Part shown: positions 32,705 to 47,700 of the stretch, piece by piece | Numbering within the stretch: position 1 is the first letter of the stretch | Layout of the letters: each line of letters opens with the position of its first letter | NCBI RefSeq assembly: GCF_964340395.1 | Contig: NC_135563.1 | Location: 372,001 to 436,000, forward strand | Direction of reading: 5' to 3' | DNA: 64,000 nucleotides | DNA from: Glandiceps talaboti | Taxonomy: Eukaryota; Hemichordata; Enteropneusta; Spengelidae | Translations under genes and position numbers: made by a program | Notes under the pieces: model-generated | Seen by the model: the letters and a program-made list of their open reading frames with translations, nothing else | What the model was told of the DNA's origin: nothing | Databases searched by the model: none

Positions 32705-35700
32705 AAGTGTCTCCAGTCTAGGAATAGTTAGATACTAGATATACAAGTGTCTCCAGTCTAGGAATAGTTAGATACTAGATGTACAAGTGTCTCAAGTCTA
32801 GGAATAGTTAGATATTAGATGTACAAGTGTCTCAAGTCTAGGAATAGTTAGATATTAGATGTACAAGTGTCTCCAGTCTAGGAATAGTTAGATATTAGAT
32901 GTACAAGTGTCTCAAGTCTAGGAATAATTAGATATTAGATGTACAAGTGTCTCCAGTCTAGGAATAATTAGATATTAGATGTACAAGTGTCTCAAGTCTA
33001 GGAATAATTAGATATTAGATGTACAAGTGTCTCTAGTCTAGGAATAGTTAGATATTAGATGTACAAGTGTCTCAAGTCTAGGAATAGTTAGATATTAGAT
33101 GTACAAGTGTCTCAAGTCTAGGAATAATTAGATATTAGATGTACAAGTGTCTCTAGTCTAGGAATAGTTAGATACTAGATGTACAAGTGTCTCTAGTCTA
33201 GGAATAGTTAGATACTAGATGTACAAGTGTCTCCAGTCTAGGAATAGTTAGATATTAGATGTACAAGTGTCTCCAGTCTAGGAATAATTAGATATTAGAT
33301 GTACAAGTGTCTCTAGTCTAGGAATAGTTAGATATTAGATGTACAAGTGTCTCAAGTCTAGGAATAGTTAGATATTAGATGTACAAGTGTCTCCAGTCTA
33401 GGAATAATTAGATATTAGATGTACAAGTGTCTCCAGTCTAGGAATAATTAGATATTAGATGTACAAGTGTCTCCAGTCTAGGAATAATTAGATATTAGAT
33501 GTACAAGTGTCTCCAGTCTAGGAATAGTTAGATATTAGATGTACAAGTGTCTCCAGTCTAGGAATAGTTAGATATTAGATGTACAAGTGTCTCTAGTCTA
33601 GGAATAGTTAGATATTAGATGTACAAGTGTCTCAAGTTTAGGAATAGTTAGGTATTAGATGTACAAGTGTCTCAAGTCTAGGAATAGTTAGATATTAGAT
33701 GTACAAGTGTCTCAAGTCTAGGAATAGTTAGATATTAGATGTACAAGTGTCTCCAGTCTAGGAATAGTTAGATACTAGATGTACAAGTGTCTCAAGTCTA
33801 GGAATAGTTAGGTATTAGATGTACAAGTGTCTCCAGTCTAGGAATAATTAGATATTAGATGTACAAGTGTCTCAAGTCTAGGAATAGTTAGATATTAGAT
33901 GTACAAGTGTCTCAAGTCTAGGAATAATTAGATATTAGATGTACAAGTATCTCCAGTCTAGGAATAGTTAGATATTAGATGTACAAGTGTCTCCAGTCTA
34001 GGAATAATTAGATATTAGATGTACAAGTATCTCTAGTCTAGGAATAGTTAGATATTAGATGTACAAGTGTCTCCAGTCTAGGAATAGTTAGATATTAGAT
34101 GTACAAGTGTCTCCAGTCTAGGAATAATTAGATATTAGATGTACAAGTGTCTCTAGTCTAGGAATAGTTAGATATTAGATGTACAAGTGTCTCAAGTCTA
34201 GGAATAGTTAGATATTAGATGTACAAGTGTCTCCAGTCTAGGAATAATTAGATATTAGATGTACAAGTGTCTCTAGTCTAGGAATAGTTAGATATTAGAT
34301 GTACAAGTGTCTCCAGTCTAGGAATACTTAGATATTAGATGTACAAGTGTCTCAAGTCTAGGAATAGTTAGATATTAGATGTACAAGTGTCTCCAGTCTA
34401 GGAATAGTTAGATACTAGATGTACACGTGTCTTCAGTCTAGGAATAGTTAGATATTAGATGTACAAGTGTCTCAAGTCTAGGAATAATTAGATATTAGAT
34501 GTACACGTGTCTCCAGTCTAGGAATAATTAGATACTAGATGTACACGTGTCTCAAGTCTAGGAATAGTTAGATATTAGATGTACAAGTGTCTCCAGTCTA
34601 GGAATAGTTAGATATTAGATGTACAAGTGTCTCCAGTCTAGGAATAATTAGATATTAGATGTACAAGTGTCTCAAGTCTAGGAATAATTAGATATTGGAT
34701 GTACAAGTGTCTCCAGTCTAGGAATAGTTAGATACTAGATGTACACGTGTCTCCAGTCTAGGAATAGTTAGATATTAGATGTACAAGTGTCTCAAGTCTA
34801 GGAATAATTAGATATTAGATGTACAAGTGTCTCCAGTCTAGGAATAATTAGATACTAGATGTACAAGTGTCTCAAGTTTAGGAATAGTTAGGTATTAGAT
34901 GTACAAGTGTCTCCAGTCTAGGAATAGTTAGATATTAGATGTACAAGTGTCTCCAGTGTAGGAATAGTTAGATATTAGATGTACAAGTGTCTCCAGTCTA
35001 GGAATAGTTAGATATTAGATGTACAAGTGTCTCCAGTCTAGGAATAATTAGATATTAGATGTACAAGTGTCTCAAGTCTAGGAATAGTTAGATATTAGAT
35101 GTACAAGTGTCTCCAGTCTAGGAATAGTTAGATACTAGATGTACAAGTGTCTCAAGTCTAGGAATAGTTAGATATTAGATGTACAAGTGTCTCAAGTTTA
35201 GGAATAGTTAGGTATTAGATGTACAAGTGTCTCAAGTCTAGGAATAGTTAGATATTAGATGTACAAGTGTCTCAAGTCTAGGAATAGTTAGATATTAGAT
35301 GTACAAGTGTCTCCAGTCTAGGAATAGTTAGATACTAGATGTACAAGTGTCTCCAGTCTAGGAATAGTTAGATATTAGATGTACAAGTGTCTCCAGTCTA
35401 GGAATAGTTAGATATTAGATGTACAAGTGTCTCAAGTCTAGGAATAATTAGATATTAGATGTACAAGTGTCTCCAGTCTAGGAATAATTAGATATTAGAT
35501 GTACAAGTGTCTCAAGTCTAGGAAGAGTTAGATATTAGATGTACAAGTGTCTCAAGTCTAGGAATAATTAGATACTAGATGTACAAGTGTCTCAAGTCTA
35601 GGAATAGTTAGGTATTAGATGTACAAGTGTCTCCAGTCTAGGAATAGTTAGATATTAGATGTACAAGTGTCTCCAGTCTAGGAATAGTTAGATATTAGAT

Positions 35701-38700
35701 GTACAAGTGTCTCAAGTCTAGGAATAATTAGATATTAGATGTACAAGTGTCTCCAGTCTAGGAATAGTTAGATATTAGATGTACAAGTGTCTCAAGTCTA
35801 GGAATAGTTAGATATTAGATGTACAAGTGTCTCCAGTCTAGGAATAATTAGATATTAGATGTACAAGTGTCTCAAGTCTAGGAATAGTTAGATATTAGAT
35901 GTACAAGTGTCTCCAGTCTAGGAATAGTTAGATACTAGATGTACAAGTGTCTCCAGTCTAGGAATAGTTAGATACTAGATGTACAAGTGTCTCAAGTCTA
36001 GGAATAGTTAGATATTAGATGTACAAGTGTCTCAAGTCTAGGAATAATTAGATATTAGATGTACAAGTGTCTCAAGTCTAGGAATAATTAGATATTAGAT
36101 GTACAAGTGTCTCTAGTATAGGAATAGTTAGATATTAGATGTACAAGTGTCTCTAGTCTAGGAATAGTTAGATACTAGATGTACAAGTGTCTCCAGTCTA
36201 GGAATAATTAGATACTAGATGTACAAGTGTCTCAAGTCTAGGAATAGTTAGATATTAGATGTACAAGTGTCTCTAGTCTAGGAATAGTTAGATACTAGAT
36301 GTACAAGTGTCTCCAGTCTAGGAATAGTTAGATACTAGATGTACAAGTGTCTCCAGTCTAGGAATAGTTAGATACTAGATGTACAAGTGTCTCTAGTCTA
36401 GGAATAGTTAGATATTAGATGTACAAGTGTCTCAAGTCTAGGAATAATTAGATATTAGATGTACAAGTGTCTCCAGTCTAGGAATAGTTAGATATTAGAT
36501 GTACAAGTGTCTCCAGTCTAGGAATACTTAGCTTTTAGATGTACGAGTGTCTCAAGTCTAGGAATAGTTAGATATTAGATGTACAAGTGTCTCAAGTTTA
36601 GGAATAGTTAGGTATTAGATGTACAAGTGTCTCCAGTCTAGGAATAGTTAGATATTAGATGTACAAGTGTCTCCAGTCTAGGAATAGTTAGATATTAGAT
36701 GTAGAAGTGTCTCCAGTCTAGGAATATTTAGATATTAGATGTACAAGTGTCTCAAGTCTAGGAATAGTTAGATATTAGATGTACAAGTGTCTCAAGTTTA
36801 GGAATAGTTAGGTATTAGATGTACAAGTGTCTCCAGTCTAGGAATAGTTAGATATTAGATGTACAAGTGTCTCAAGTCTAGGAATAGTTAGATATTAGAT
36901 GTAGAAGTGTCTCCAGTCTAGGAATATTTAGATATTAGATGTACAAGTGTCTCAAGTCTAGGAATAGTTAGATATTAGATGTACGAGTGTCTCCAGTCTA
37001 GGAATAGTTAGATATTAGATGTACAAGTGTCTCCAGTCTAGGAATAGTTAGATACTAGATGTACGAGTGTCTCAAGTCTAGGAATAGTTAGATATTAGAT
37101 GTACAAGTGTCTCCAGTCTAGGAATAGTTAGATACTAGATGTACAAGTGTCTCAAGTCTAGGAATAGTTAGATATTAGATGTACAAGTGTCTCTAGTCTA
37201 GGAATAGTTAGATACTAGATGTACAAGTGTCTCCAGTCTAGGAATAGTTAGATATTAGATGTACAAGTGTCTCTAGTCTAGGAATAGTTAGATATTAGAT
37301 GTACAAGTGTCTACAGTCTAGGAATAATTAGATACTAGATGTACAAGTGTCTCAAGTCTAGGAATAGTTAGATATTAGATGTACAAGTGTCTCTAGTCTA
37401 GGAATAGTTAGATACTAGATGTACAAGTGTCTCCAGTCTAGGAATAGTTAGATACTAGATGTACAAGTGTTTCCAGTCTAGGAATAGTTAGATATTAGAT
37501 GTACGAGTGTCTCCAGTCTAGGAATAGTTAGATATTAGATGTACAAGTGTCTCTAGTCTAGGAATAGTTAGATACTAGATGTACAAGTGTTTCCAGTCTA
37601 GGAATAGTTAGATATTAGATGTACGAGTGTCTCCAGTCTAGGAATAGTTAGATATTAGATGTACAAGTGTCTCTAGTCTAGGAATAGTTAGATACTAGAT
37701 GTACAAGTGTTTCCAGTCTAGGAATAGTTAGATACTAGATGTACAAGTGTCTCTAGTCTAGGAATAGTTAGATATTAGATGTACAAGTGTCTCCAGTCTA
37801 GGAATAGTTAGATACTAGATGTACAAGTGTCTCAAGTCTAGGAATAGTTAGATATTAGATGTACGAGTGTCTCCAGTCTAGGAATAGTTAGATATTAGAT
37901 GTACAAGTGTCTCAAGTCTAGGAATAGTTAGATATTAGATGTACAAGTGTCTCAAGTCTAGGAATAGTTAGATATTAGATGTACAAGTGTCTCCAGTCTA
38001 GGAATAGTTAGATATTAGATGTACAGTCAAGTGTCTCAAGTCTAGGAATAGTTAGATATTAGATGTACAAGTGTCTCCAGTCTAGGAATAGTTAGATATT
38101 AGATGTACAAGTGTCTCAAGTGTAGGAATAGTTAGATATTAGATGTACAAGTGTCTCAAGTCTAGGAATAGTTAGATATTAGATGTACAAGTGTCTCCAG
38201 TCTAGGAATAGTTAGATATTAGATGTACAGTCAAGTGTCTCAAGTCTAGGAATAGTTAGATATTAGATGTACAAGTGTCTCCAGTCTAGGAATAGTTAGA
38301 TATTAGATGTACAAGTATCTCCAGTCTAGGAATAGTTAGATATTAGATGTACAAGTGTCTCCAGTCTAGGAATAGTTAGATATTAGATGTACAAGTGTCT
38401 CCAGTCTAGGAATAATTAGATATTAGATGTACAAGTGTCTCAAGTCTAGGAATAGTTAGATATTAGATGTACAAGTGTCTCCAGTCTAGGAATAGTTAGA
38501 TATTAGATGTACAAGTATCTCCAGTCTAGGAATAGTTAGATATTAGATGTACAAGTATCTCCAGTCTAGGAATAGTTAGATATTAGATGTACAAGTGTCT
38601 CCAGTCTAGGAATAGTTAGATATTAGATGTACAAGTGTCTCAAGTCTAGGAATAATTAGATATTAGATGTACAAGTGTCTCAAGTCTAGGAATAATTAGA

Positions 38701-41700
38701 TATTAGATGTACAAGTGTCTCCAGTCTAGGAATAGTTAGATATTAGATGTACGAGTGTCTCAAGTCTAGGAATAATTAGATATTAGATGTACAAGTGTCT
38801 CTAGTCTAGGAATAGTTAGATATTAGATGTACAAGTGTCTCCAGTCTAGGAATAGTTAGATATTAGATGTACAAGTGTCTCCAGTCTAGGAATAGTTAGA
38901 TATTAGATGTACAAGTGTCTCCAGTCTAGGAATACTTAGATATTAGATGTACAAGTGTCTCAAGTCTAGGAATAGTTAGATATTAGATGTACAAGTGTCT
39001 CCAGTCTAGGAATACTTAGATATTAGATGTACAAGTGTCTCAAGTCTAGGAATAGTTAGATACTAGATGTACAAGTGTCTCAAGTCTAGGAATAGTTAGA
39101 TATTAGATGTACAAGTGTCTCAAGTCTAGGAATAATTAGATATTAGATGTACAAGTGTCTCAAGTCTAGGAATAGTTAGATACTAGATGTACAAGTGTCT
39201 CCAGTCTAGGAATAGTTAGATATTAGATGTACAAGTGTCTCCAGTCTAGGAATAGTTAGATATTAGATGTACAAGTGTCTCAAGTCTAGGAATAGTTAGA
39301 TACTAGATGTACAAGTGTCTCAAGTCTAGGAATAGTTAGATATTAGATGTACAAGTGTCTCCAGTGTAGGAATAGTTAGATATTAGATGTACAAGTGTCT
39401 CCAGTCTAGGAATAGTTAGATATTAGATGTACAAGTGTCTCCAGTCTAGGAATAATTAGATATTAGATGTACAAGTGTCTCAGGTCTAGGAATAGTTAGA
39501 TACTAGATGTACAAGTGTCTCCACTCTAGGAATAGTTAGATACTAGATGTACAAGTGTCTCCAGTCTAGGAATAGTTAGATATTAGATGTACAAGTGTCT
39601 CCAGTCTAGGAATAATTAGATATTAGATGTACAAGTATCTCTAGTCTAGGAATAGTTAGATATTAGATGTACAAGTGTCTCCAGTCTAGGAATACTTAGA
39701 TATTAGATGTACAAGTGTCTCAAGTCTAGGAATAGTTAGATATTAGATGTACAAGTGTCTCCAGTCTAGGAATAGTTAGATACTAGATGTACACGTGTCT
39801 CCAGTCTAGGAATAGTTAGATATTAGATGTACAAGTGTCTCAAGTCTAGGAATAATTAGATATTAGATGTACACGTGTCTCCAGTCTAGGAATAATTAGA
39901 TACTAGATGTACACGTGTCTCAAGTCTAGGAATAGTTAGATATTAGATGTACAAGTGTCTCCAGTCTAGGAATAGTTAGATATTAGATGTACAAGTGTCT
40001 CCAGTCTAGGAATAATTAGATATTAGATGTACAAGTGTCTCAAGTCTAGGAATAATTAGATATTGGATGTACAAGTGTCTCCAGTCTAGGAATAGTTAGA
40101 TACTAGATGTACACGTGTCTCCAGTCTAGGAATAGTTAGATATTAGATGTACAAGTGTCTCAAGTCTAGGAATAATTAGATATTAGATGTACAAGTGTCT
40201 CCAGTCTAGGAATAATTAGATACTAGATGTACAAGTGTCTCAAGTTTAGGAATAGTTAGGTATTAGATGTACAAGTGTCTCCAGTCTAGGAATAGTTAGA
40301 TATTAGATGTACAAGTGTCTCCAGTGTAGGAATAGTTAGATATTAGATGTACAAGTGTCTCCAGTCTAGGAATAGTTAGATATTAGATGTACAAGTGTCT
40401 CCAGTCTAGGAATAATTAGATATTAGATGTACAAGTGTCTCAAGTCTAGGAATAGTTAGATATTAGATGTACAAGTGTCTCCAGTCTAGGAATAGTTAGA
40501 TACTAGATGTACAAGTGTCTCAAGTCTAGGAATAGTTAGATATTAGATGTACAAGTGTCTCAAGTTTAGGAATAGTTAGGTATTAGATGTACAAGTGTCT
40601 CAAGTCTAGGAATAGTTAGATATTAGATGTACAAGTGTCTCAAGTCTAGGAATAGTTAGATATTAGATGTACAAGTGTCTCCAGTCTAGGAATAGTTAGA
40701 TACTAGATGTACAAGTGTCTCCAGTCTAGGAATAGTTAGATATTAGATGTACAAGTGTCTCCAGTCTAGGAATAGTTAGATATTAGATGTACAAGTGTCT
40801 CAAGTCTAGGAATAATTAGATATTAGATGTACAAGTGTCTCCAGTCTAGGAATAATTAGATATTAGATGTACAAGTGTCTCAAGTCTAGGAAGAGTTAGA
40901 TATTAGATGTACAAGTGTCTCAAGTCTAGGAATAATTAGATACTAGATGTACAAGTGTCTCAAGTCTAGGAATAGTTAGGTATTAGATGTACAAGTGTCT
41001 CCAGTCTAGGAATAGTTAGATATTAGATGTACAAGTGTCTCCAGTCTAGGAATAGTTAGATATTAGATGTACAAGTGTCTCAAGTCTAGGAATAATTAGA
41101 TATTAGATGTACAAGTGTCTCCAGTCTAGGAATAGTTAGATATTAGATGTACAAGTGTCTCAAGTCTAGGAATAGTTAGATATTAGATGTACAAGTGTCT
41201 CCAGTCTAGGAATAATTAGATATTAGATGTACAAGTGTCTCAAGTCTAGGAATAGTTAGATATTAGATGTACAAGTGTCTCCAGTCTAGGAATAGTTAGA
41301 TACTAGATGTACAAGTGTCTCCAGTCTAGGAATAGTTAGATACTAGATGTACAAGTGTCTCAAGTCTAGGAATAGTTAGATATTAGATGTACAAGTGTCT
41401 CAAGTCTAGGAATAATTAGATATTAGATGTACAAGTGTCTCAAGTCTAGGAATAATTAGATATTAGATGTACAAGTGTCTCTAGTATAGGAATAGTTAGA
41501 TATTAGATGTACAAGTGTCTCTAGTCTAGGAATAGTTAGATACTAGATGTACAAGTGTCTCCAGTCTAGGAATAATTAGATACTAGATGTACAAGTGTCT
41601 CAAGTCTAGGAATAGTTAGATATTAGATGTACAAGTGTCTCTAGTCTAGGAATAGTTAGATACTAGATGTACAAGTGTCTCCAGTCTAGGAATAGTTAGA

Positions 41701-44700
41701 TACTAGATGTACAAGTGTCTCCAGTCTAGGAATAGTTAGATACTAGATGTACAAGTGTCTCTAGTCTAGGAATAGTTAGATATTAGATGTACAAGTGTCT
41801 CAAGTCTAGGAATAATTAGATATTAGATGTACAAGTGTCTCCAGTCTAGGAATAGTTAGATATTAGATGTACAAGTGTCTCCAGTCTAGGAATACTTAGC
41901 TTTTAGATGTACGAGTGTCTCAAGTCTAGGAATAGTTAGATATTAGATGTACAAGTGTCTCAAGTTTAGGAATAGTTAGGTATTAGATGTACAAGTGTCT
42001 CCAGTCTAGGAATAGTTAGATATTAGATGTACAAGTGTCTCCAGTCTAGGAATAGTTAGATATTAGATGTAGAAGTGTCTCCAGTCTAGGAATATTTAGA
42101 TATTAGATGTACAAGTGTCTCAAGTCTAGGAATAGTTAGATATTAGATGTACAAGTGTCTCAAGTTTAGGAATAGTTAGGTATTAGATGTACAAGTGTCT
42201 CCAGTCTAGGAATAGTTAGATATTAGATGTACAAGTGTCTCAAGTCTAGGAATAGTTAGATATTAGATGTAGAAGTGTCTCCAGTCTAGGAATATTTAGA
42301 TATTAGATGTACAAGTGTCTCAAGTCTAGGAATAGTTAGATATTAGATGTACGAGTGTCTCCAGTCTAGGAATAGTTAGATATTAGATGTACAAGTGTCT
42401 CCAGTCTAGGAATAGTTAGATACTAGATGTACGAGTGTCTCAAGTCTAGGAATAGTTAGATATTAGATGTACAAGTGTCTCCAGTCTAGGAATAGTTAGA
42501 TACTAGATGTACAAGTGTCTCAAGTCTAGGAATAGTTAGATATTAGATGTACAAGTGTCTCTAGTCTAGGAATAGTTAGATACTAGATGTACAAGTGTCT
42601 CCAGTCTAGGAATAGTTAGATATTAGATGTACAAGTGTCTCTAGTCTAGGAATAGTTAGATATTAGATGTACAAGTGTCTCCAGTCTAGGAATAATTAGA
42701 TACTAGATGTACAAGTGTCTCAAGTCTAGGAATAGTTAGATATTAGATGTACAAGTGTCTCTAGTCTAGGAATAGTTAGATACTAGATGTACAAGTGTCT
42801 CCAGTCTAGGAATAGTTAGATACTAGATGTACAAGTGTTTCCAGTCTAGGAATAGTTAGATATTAGATGTACGAGTGTCTCCAGTCTAGGAATAGTTAGA
42901 TATTAGATGTACAAGTGTCTCAAGTCTAGGAATAGTTAGATACTAGATGTACAAGTGTTTCCAGTCTAGGAATAGTTAGATATTAGATGTACGAGTGTCT
43001 CCAGTCTAGGAATAGTTAGATATTAGATGTACAAGTGTCTCTAGTCTAGGAATAGTTAGATACTAGATGTACAAGTGTTTCCAGTCTAGGAATAGTTAGA
43101 TACTAGATGTACAAGTGTCTCTAGTCTAGGAATAGTTAGATATTAGATGTACAAGTGTCTCCAGTCTAGGAATAGTTAGATACTAGATGTACAAGTGTCT
43201 CAAGTCTAGGAATAGTTAGATATTAGATGTACGAGTGTCTCCAGTCTAGGAATAGTTAGATATTAGATGTACAAGTGTCTCAAGTCTAGGAATAGTTAGA
43301 TATTAGATGTACAAGTGTCTCAAGTCTAGGAATAGTTAGATATTAGATGTACAAGTGTCTCCAGTCTAGGAATAGTTAGATATTAGATGTACAGTCAAGT
43401 GTCTCAAGTCTAGGAATAGTTAGATATTAGATGTACAAGTGTCTCCAGTCTAGGAATAGTTAGATATTAGATGTACAAGTGTCTCAAGTGTAGGAATAGT
43501 TAGATATTAGATGTACAAGTGTCTCAAGTCTAGGAATAGTTAGATATTAGATGTACAAGTGTCTCCAGTCTAGGAATAGTTAGATATTAGATGTACAGTC
43601 AAGTGTCTCAAGTCTAGGAATAGTTAGATATTAGATGTACAAGTGTCTCCAGTCTAGGAATAGTTAGATATTAGATGTACAAGTGTCTCCAGTCTAGGAA
43701 TAGTTAGATATTAGATGTACAAGTGTCTCCAGTCTAGGAATAGTTAGATATTAGATGTACAAGTGTCTCAAGTCTAGGAATAATTAGATATTAGATGTAC
43801 AAGTGTCTCCAGTCTAGGAATAGTTAGATATTAGATGTACAAGTGTCTCAAGTCTAGGAATAGTTAGATATTAGATGTACAAGTGTCTCCAGTCTAGGAA
43901 TAATTAGATATTAGATGTACAAGTGTCTCAAGTCTAGGAATAGTTAGATATTAGATGTACAAGTGTCTCCAGTCTAGGAATAGTTAGATACTAGATGTAC
44001 AAGTGTCTCCAGTCTAGGAATAGTTAGATACTAGATGTACAAGTGTCTCAAGTCTAGGAATAGTTAGATATTAGATGTACAAGTGTCTCAAGTCTAGGAA
44101 TAATTAGATATTAGATGTACAAGTGTCTCAAGTCTAGGAATAATTAGATATTAGATGTACAAGTGTCTCTAGTATAGGAATAGTTAGATATTAGATGTAC
44201 AAGTGTCTCTAGTCTAGGAATAGTTAGATACTAGATGTACAAGTGTCTCCAGTCTAGGAATAATTAGATACTAGATGTACAAGTGTCTCAAGTCTAGGAA
44301 TAGTTAGATATTAGATGTACAAGTGTCTCTAGTCTAGGAATAGTTAGATACTAGATGTACAAGTGTCTCCAGTCTAGGAATAGTTAGATACTAGATGTAC
44401 AAGTGTCTCCAGTCTAGGAATAGTTAGATACTAGATGTACAAGTGTCTCTAGTCTAGGAATAGTTAGATATTAGATGTACAAGTGTCTCAAGTCTAGGAA
44501 TAATTAGATATTAGATGTACAAGTGTCTCCAGTCTAGGAATAGTTAGATATTAGATGTACAAGTGTCTCCAGTCTAGGAATACTTAGCTTTTAGATGTAC
44601 GAGTGTCTCAAGTCTAGGAATAGTTAGATATTAGATGTACAAGTGTCTCAAGTTTAGGAATAGTTAGGTATTAGATGTACAAGTGTCTCCAGTCTAGGAA

Positions 44701-47700
44701 TAGTTAGATATTAGATGTACAAGTGTCTCAAGTCTAGGAATAATTAGATATTAGATGTACAAGTGTCTCCAGTCTAGGAATAGTTAGATATTAGATGTAC
44801 AAGTGTCTCAAGTCTAGGAATAGTTAGATATTAGATGTACAAGTGTCTCCAGTCTAGGAATAATTAGATATTAGATGTACAAGTGTCTCAAGTCTAGGAA
44901 TAGTTAGATATTAGATGTACAAGTGTCTCCAGTCTAGGAATAGTTAGATACTAGATGTACAAGTGTCTCCAGTCTAGGAATAGTTAGATACTAGATGTAC
45001 AAGTGTCTCAAGTCTAGGAATAGTTAGATATTAGATGTACAAGTGTCTCAAGTCTAGGAATAATTAGATATTAGATGTACAAGTGTCTCAAGTCTAGGAA
45101 TAATTAGATATTAGATGTACAAGTGTCTCTAGTATAGGAATAGTTAGATATTAGATGTACAAGTGTCTCTAGTCTAGGAATAGTTAGATACTAGATGTAC
45201 AAGTGTCTCCAGTCTAGGAATAATTAGATACTAGATGTACAAGTGTCTCAAGTCTAGGAATAGTTAGATATTAGATGTACAAGTGTCTCTAGTCTAGGAA
45301 TAGTTAGATACTAGATGTACAAGTGTCTCCAGTCTAGGAATAGTTAGATACTAGATGTACAAGTGTCTCCAGTCTAGGAATAGTTAGATACTAGATGTAC
45401 AAGTGTCTCTAGTCTAGGAATAGTTAGATATTAGATGTACAAGTGTCTCAAGTCTAGGAATAATTAGATATTAGATGTACAAGTGTCTCCAGTCTAGGAA
45501 TAGTTAGATATTAGATGTACAAGTGTCTCCAGTCTAGGAATACTTAGCTTTTAGATGTACGAGTGTCTCAAGTCTAGGAATAGTTAGATATTAGATGTAC
45601 AAGTGTCTCAAGTTTAGGAATAGTTAGGTATTAGATGTACAAGTGTCTCCAGTCTAGGAATAGTTAGATATTAGATGTACAAGTGTCTCCAGTCTAGGAA
45701 TAGTTAGATATTAGATGTAGAAGTGTCTCCAGTCTAGGAATATTTAGATATTAGATGTACAAGTGTCTCAAGTCTAGGAATAGTTAGATATTAGATGTAC
45801 AAGTGTCTCAAGTTTAGGAATAGTTAGGTATTAGATGTACAAGTGTCTCCAGTCTAGGAATAGTTAGATATTAGATGTACAAGTGTCTCAAGTCTAGGAA
45901 TAGTTAGATATTAGATGTAGAAGTGTCTCCAGTCTAGGAATATTTAGATATTAGATGTACAAGTGTCTCAAGTCTAGGAATAGTTAGATATTAGATGTAC
46001 GAGTGTCTCCAGTCTAGGAATAGTTAGATATTAGATGTACAAGTGTCTCCAGTCTAGGAATAGTTAGATATTAGATGTACAAGTGTCTCCAGTCTAGGAA
46101 TAGTTAGATACTAGATGTACGAGTGTCTCAAGTCTAGGAATAGTTAGATATTAGATGTACAAGTGTCTCCAGTCTAGGAATAGTTAGATACTAGATGTAC
46201 AAGTGTCTCAAGTCTAGGAATAGTTAGATATTAGATGTACAAGTGTCTCTAGTCTAGGAATAGTTAGATACTAGATGTACAAGTGTCTCCAGTCTAGGAA
46301 TAGTTAGATATTAGATGTACAAGTGTCTCTAGTCTAGGAATAGTTAGATATTAGATGTACAAGTGTCTCCAGTCTAGGAATAATTAGATACTAGATGTAC
46401 AAGTGTCTCAAGTCTAGGAATAGTTAGATATTAGATGTACAAGTGTCTCTAGTCTAGGAATAGTTAGATACTAGATGTACAAGTGTCTCCAGTCTAGGAA
46501 TAGTTAGATACTAGATGTACAAGTGTTTCCAGTCTAGGAATAGTTAGATATTAGATGTACGAGTGTCTCCAGTCTAGGAATAGTTAGATATTAGATGTAC
46601 AAGTGTCTCAAGTCTAGGAATAGTTAGATACTAGATGTACAAGTGTTTCCAGTCTAGGAATAGTTAGATATTAGATGTACGAATGTCTCCAGTCTAGGAA
46701 TAGTTAGATATTAGATGTACAAGTGTCTCTAGTCTAGGAATAGTTAGATACTAGATGTACAAGTGTCTCTAGTCTAGGAATAGTTAGATACTAGATGTAC
46801 AAGTGTCTCTAGTCTAGGAATAGTTAGATATTAGATGTACAAGTGTCTCCAGTCTAGGAATAGTTAGATACTAGATGTACAAGTGTCTCAAGTCTAGGAA
46901 TAGTTAGATATTAGATGTACGAGTGTCTCCAGTCTAGGAATAGTTAGATATTAGATGTACAAGTGTCTCAAGTCTAGGAATAGTTAGATATTAGATGTAC
47001 AAGTGTCTCAAGTCTAGGAATAGTTAGATATTAGATGTACAAGTGTCTCCAGTCTAGGAATAGTTAGATATTAGATGTACAGTCAAGTGTCTCAAGTCTA
47101 GGAATAGTTAGATATTAGATGTACAAGTGTCTCCAGTCTAGGAATAGTTAGATATTAGATGTACAAGTGTCTCAAGTGTAGGAATAGTTAGATATTAGAT
47201 GTACAAGTGTCTCAAGTCTAGGAATAGTTAGATATTAGATGTACAAGTGTCTCCAGTCTAGGAATAGTTAGATATTAGATGTACAGTCAAGTGTCTCAAG
47301 TCTAGGAATAGTTAGATATTAGATGTACAAGTGTCTCCAGTCTAGGAATAGTTAGATATTAGATGTACAAGTATCTCCAGTCTAGGAATAGTTAGATATT
47401 AGATGTACAAGTGTCTCCAGTCTAGGAATAGTTAGATATTAGATGTACAAGTGTCTCAAGTCTAGGAATAATTAGATATTAGATGTACAAGTGTCTCAAG
47501 TCTAGGAATAATTAGATATTAGATGTACAAGTGTCTCCAGTCTAGGAATAGTTAGATATTAGATGTACGAGTGTCTCAAGTCTAGGAATAATTAGATATT
47601 AGATGTACAAGTGTCTCTAGTCTAGGAATAGTTAGATATTAGATGTACAAGTGTCTCCAGTCTAGGAATAGTTAGATATTAGATGTACAAGTGTCTCCAG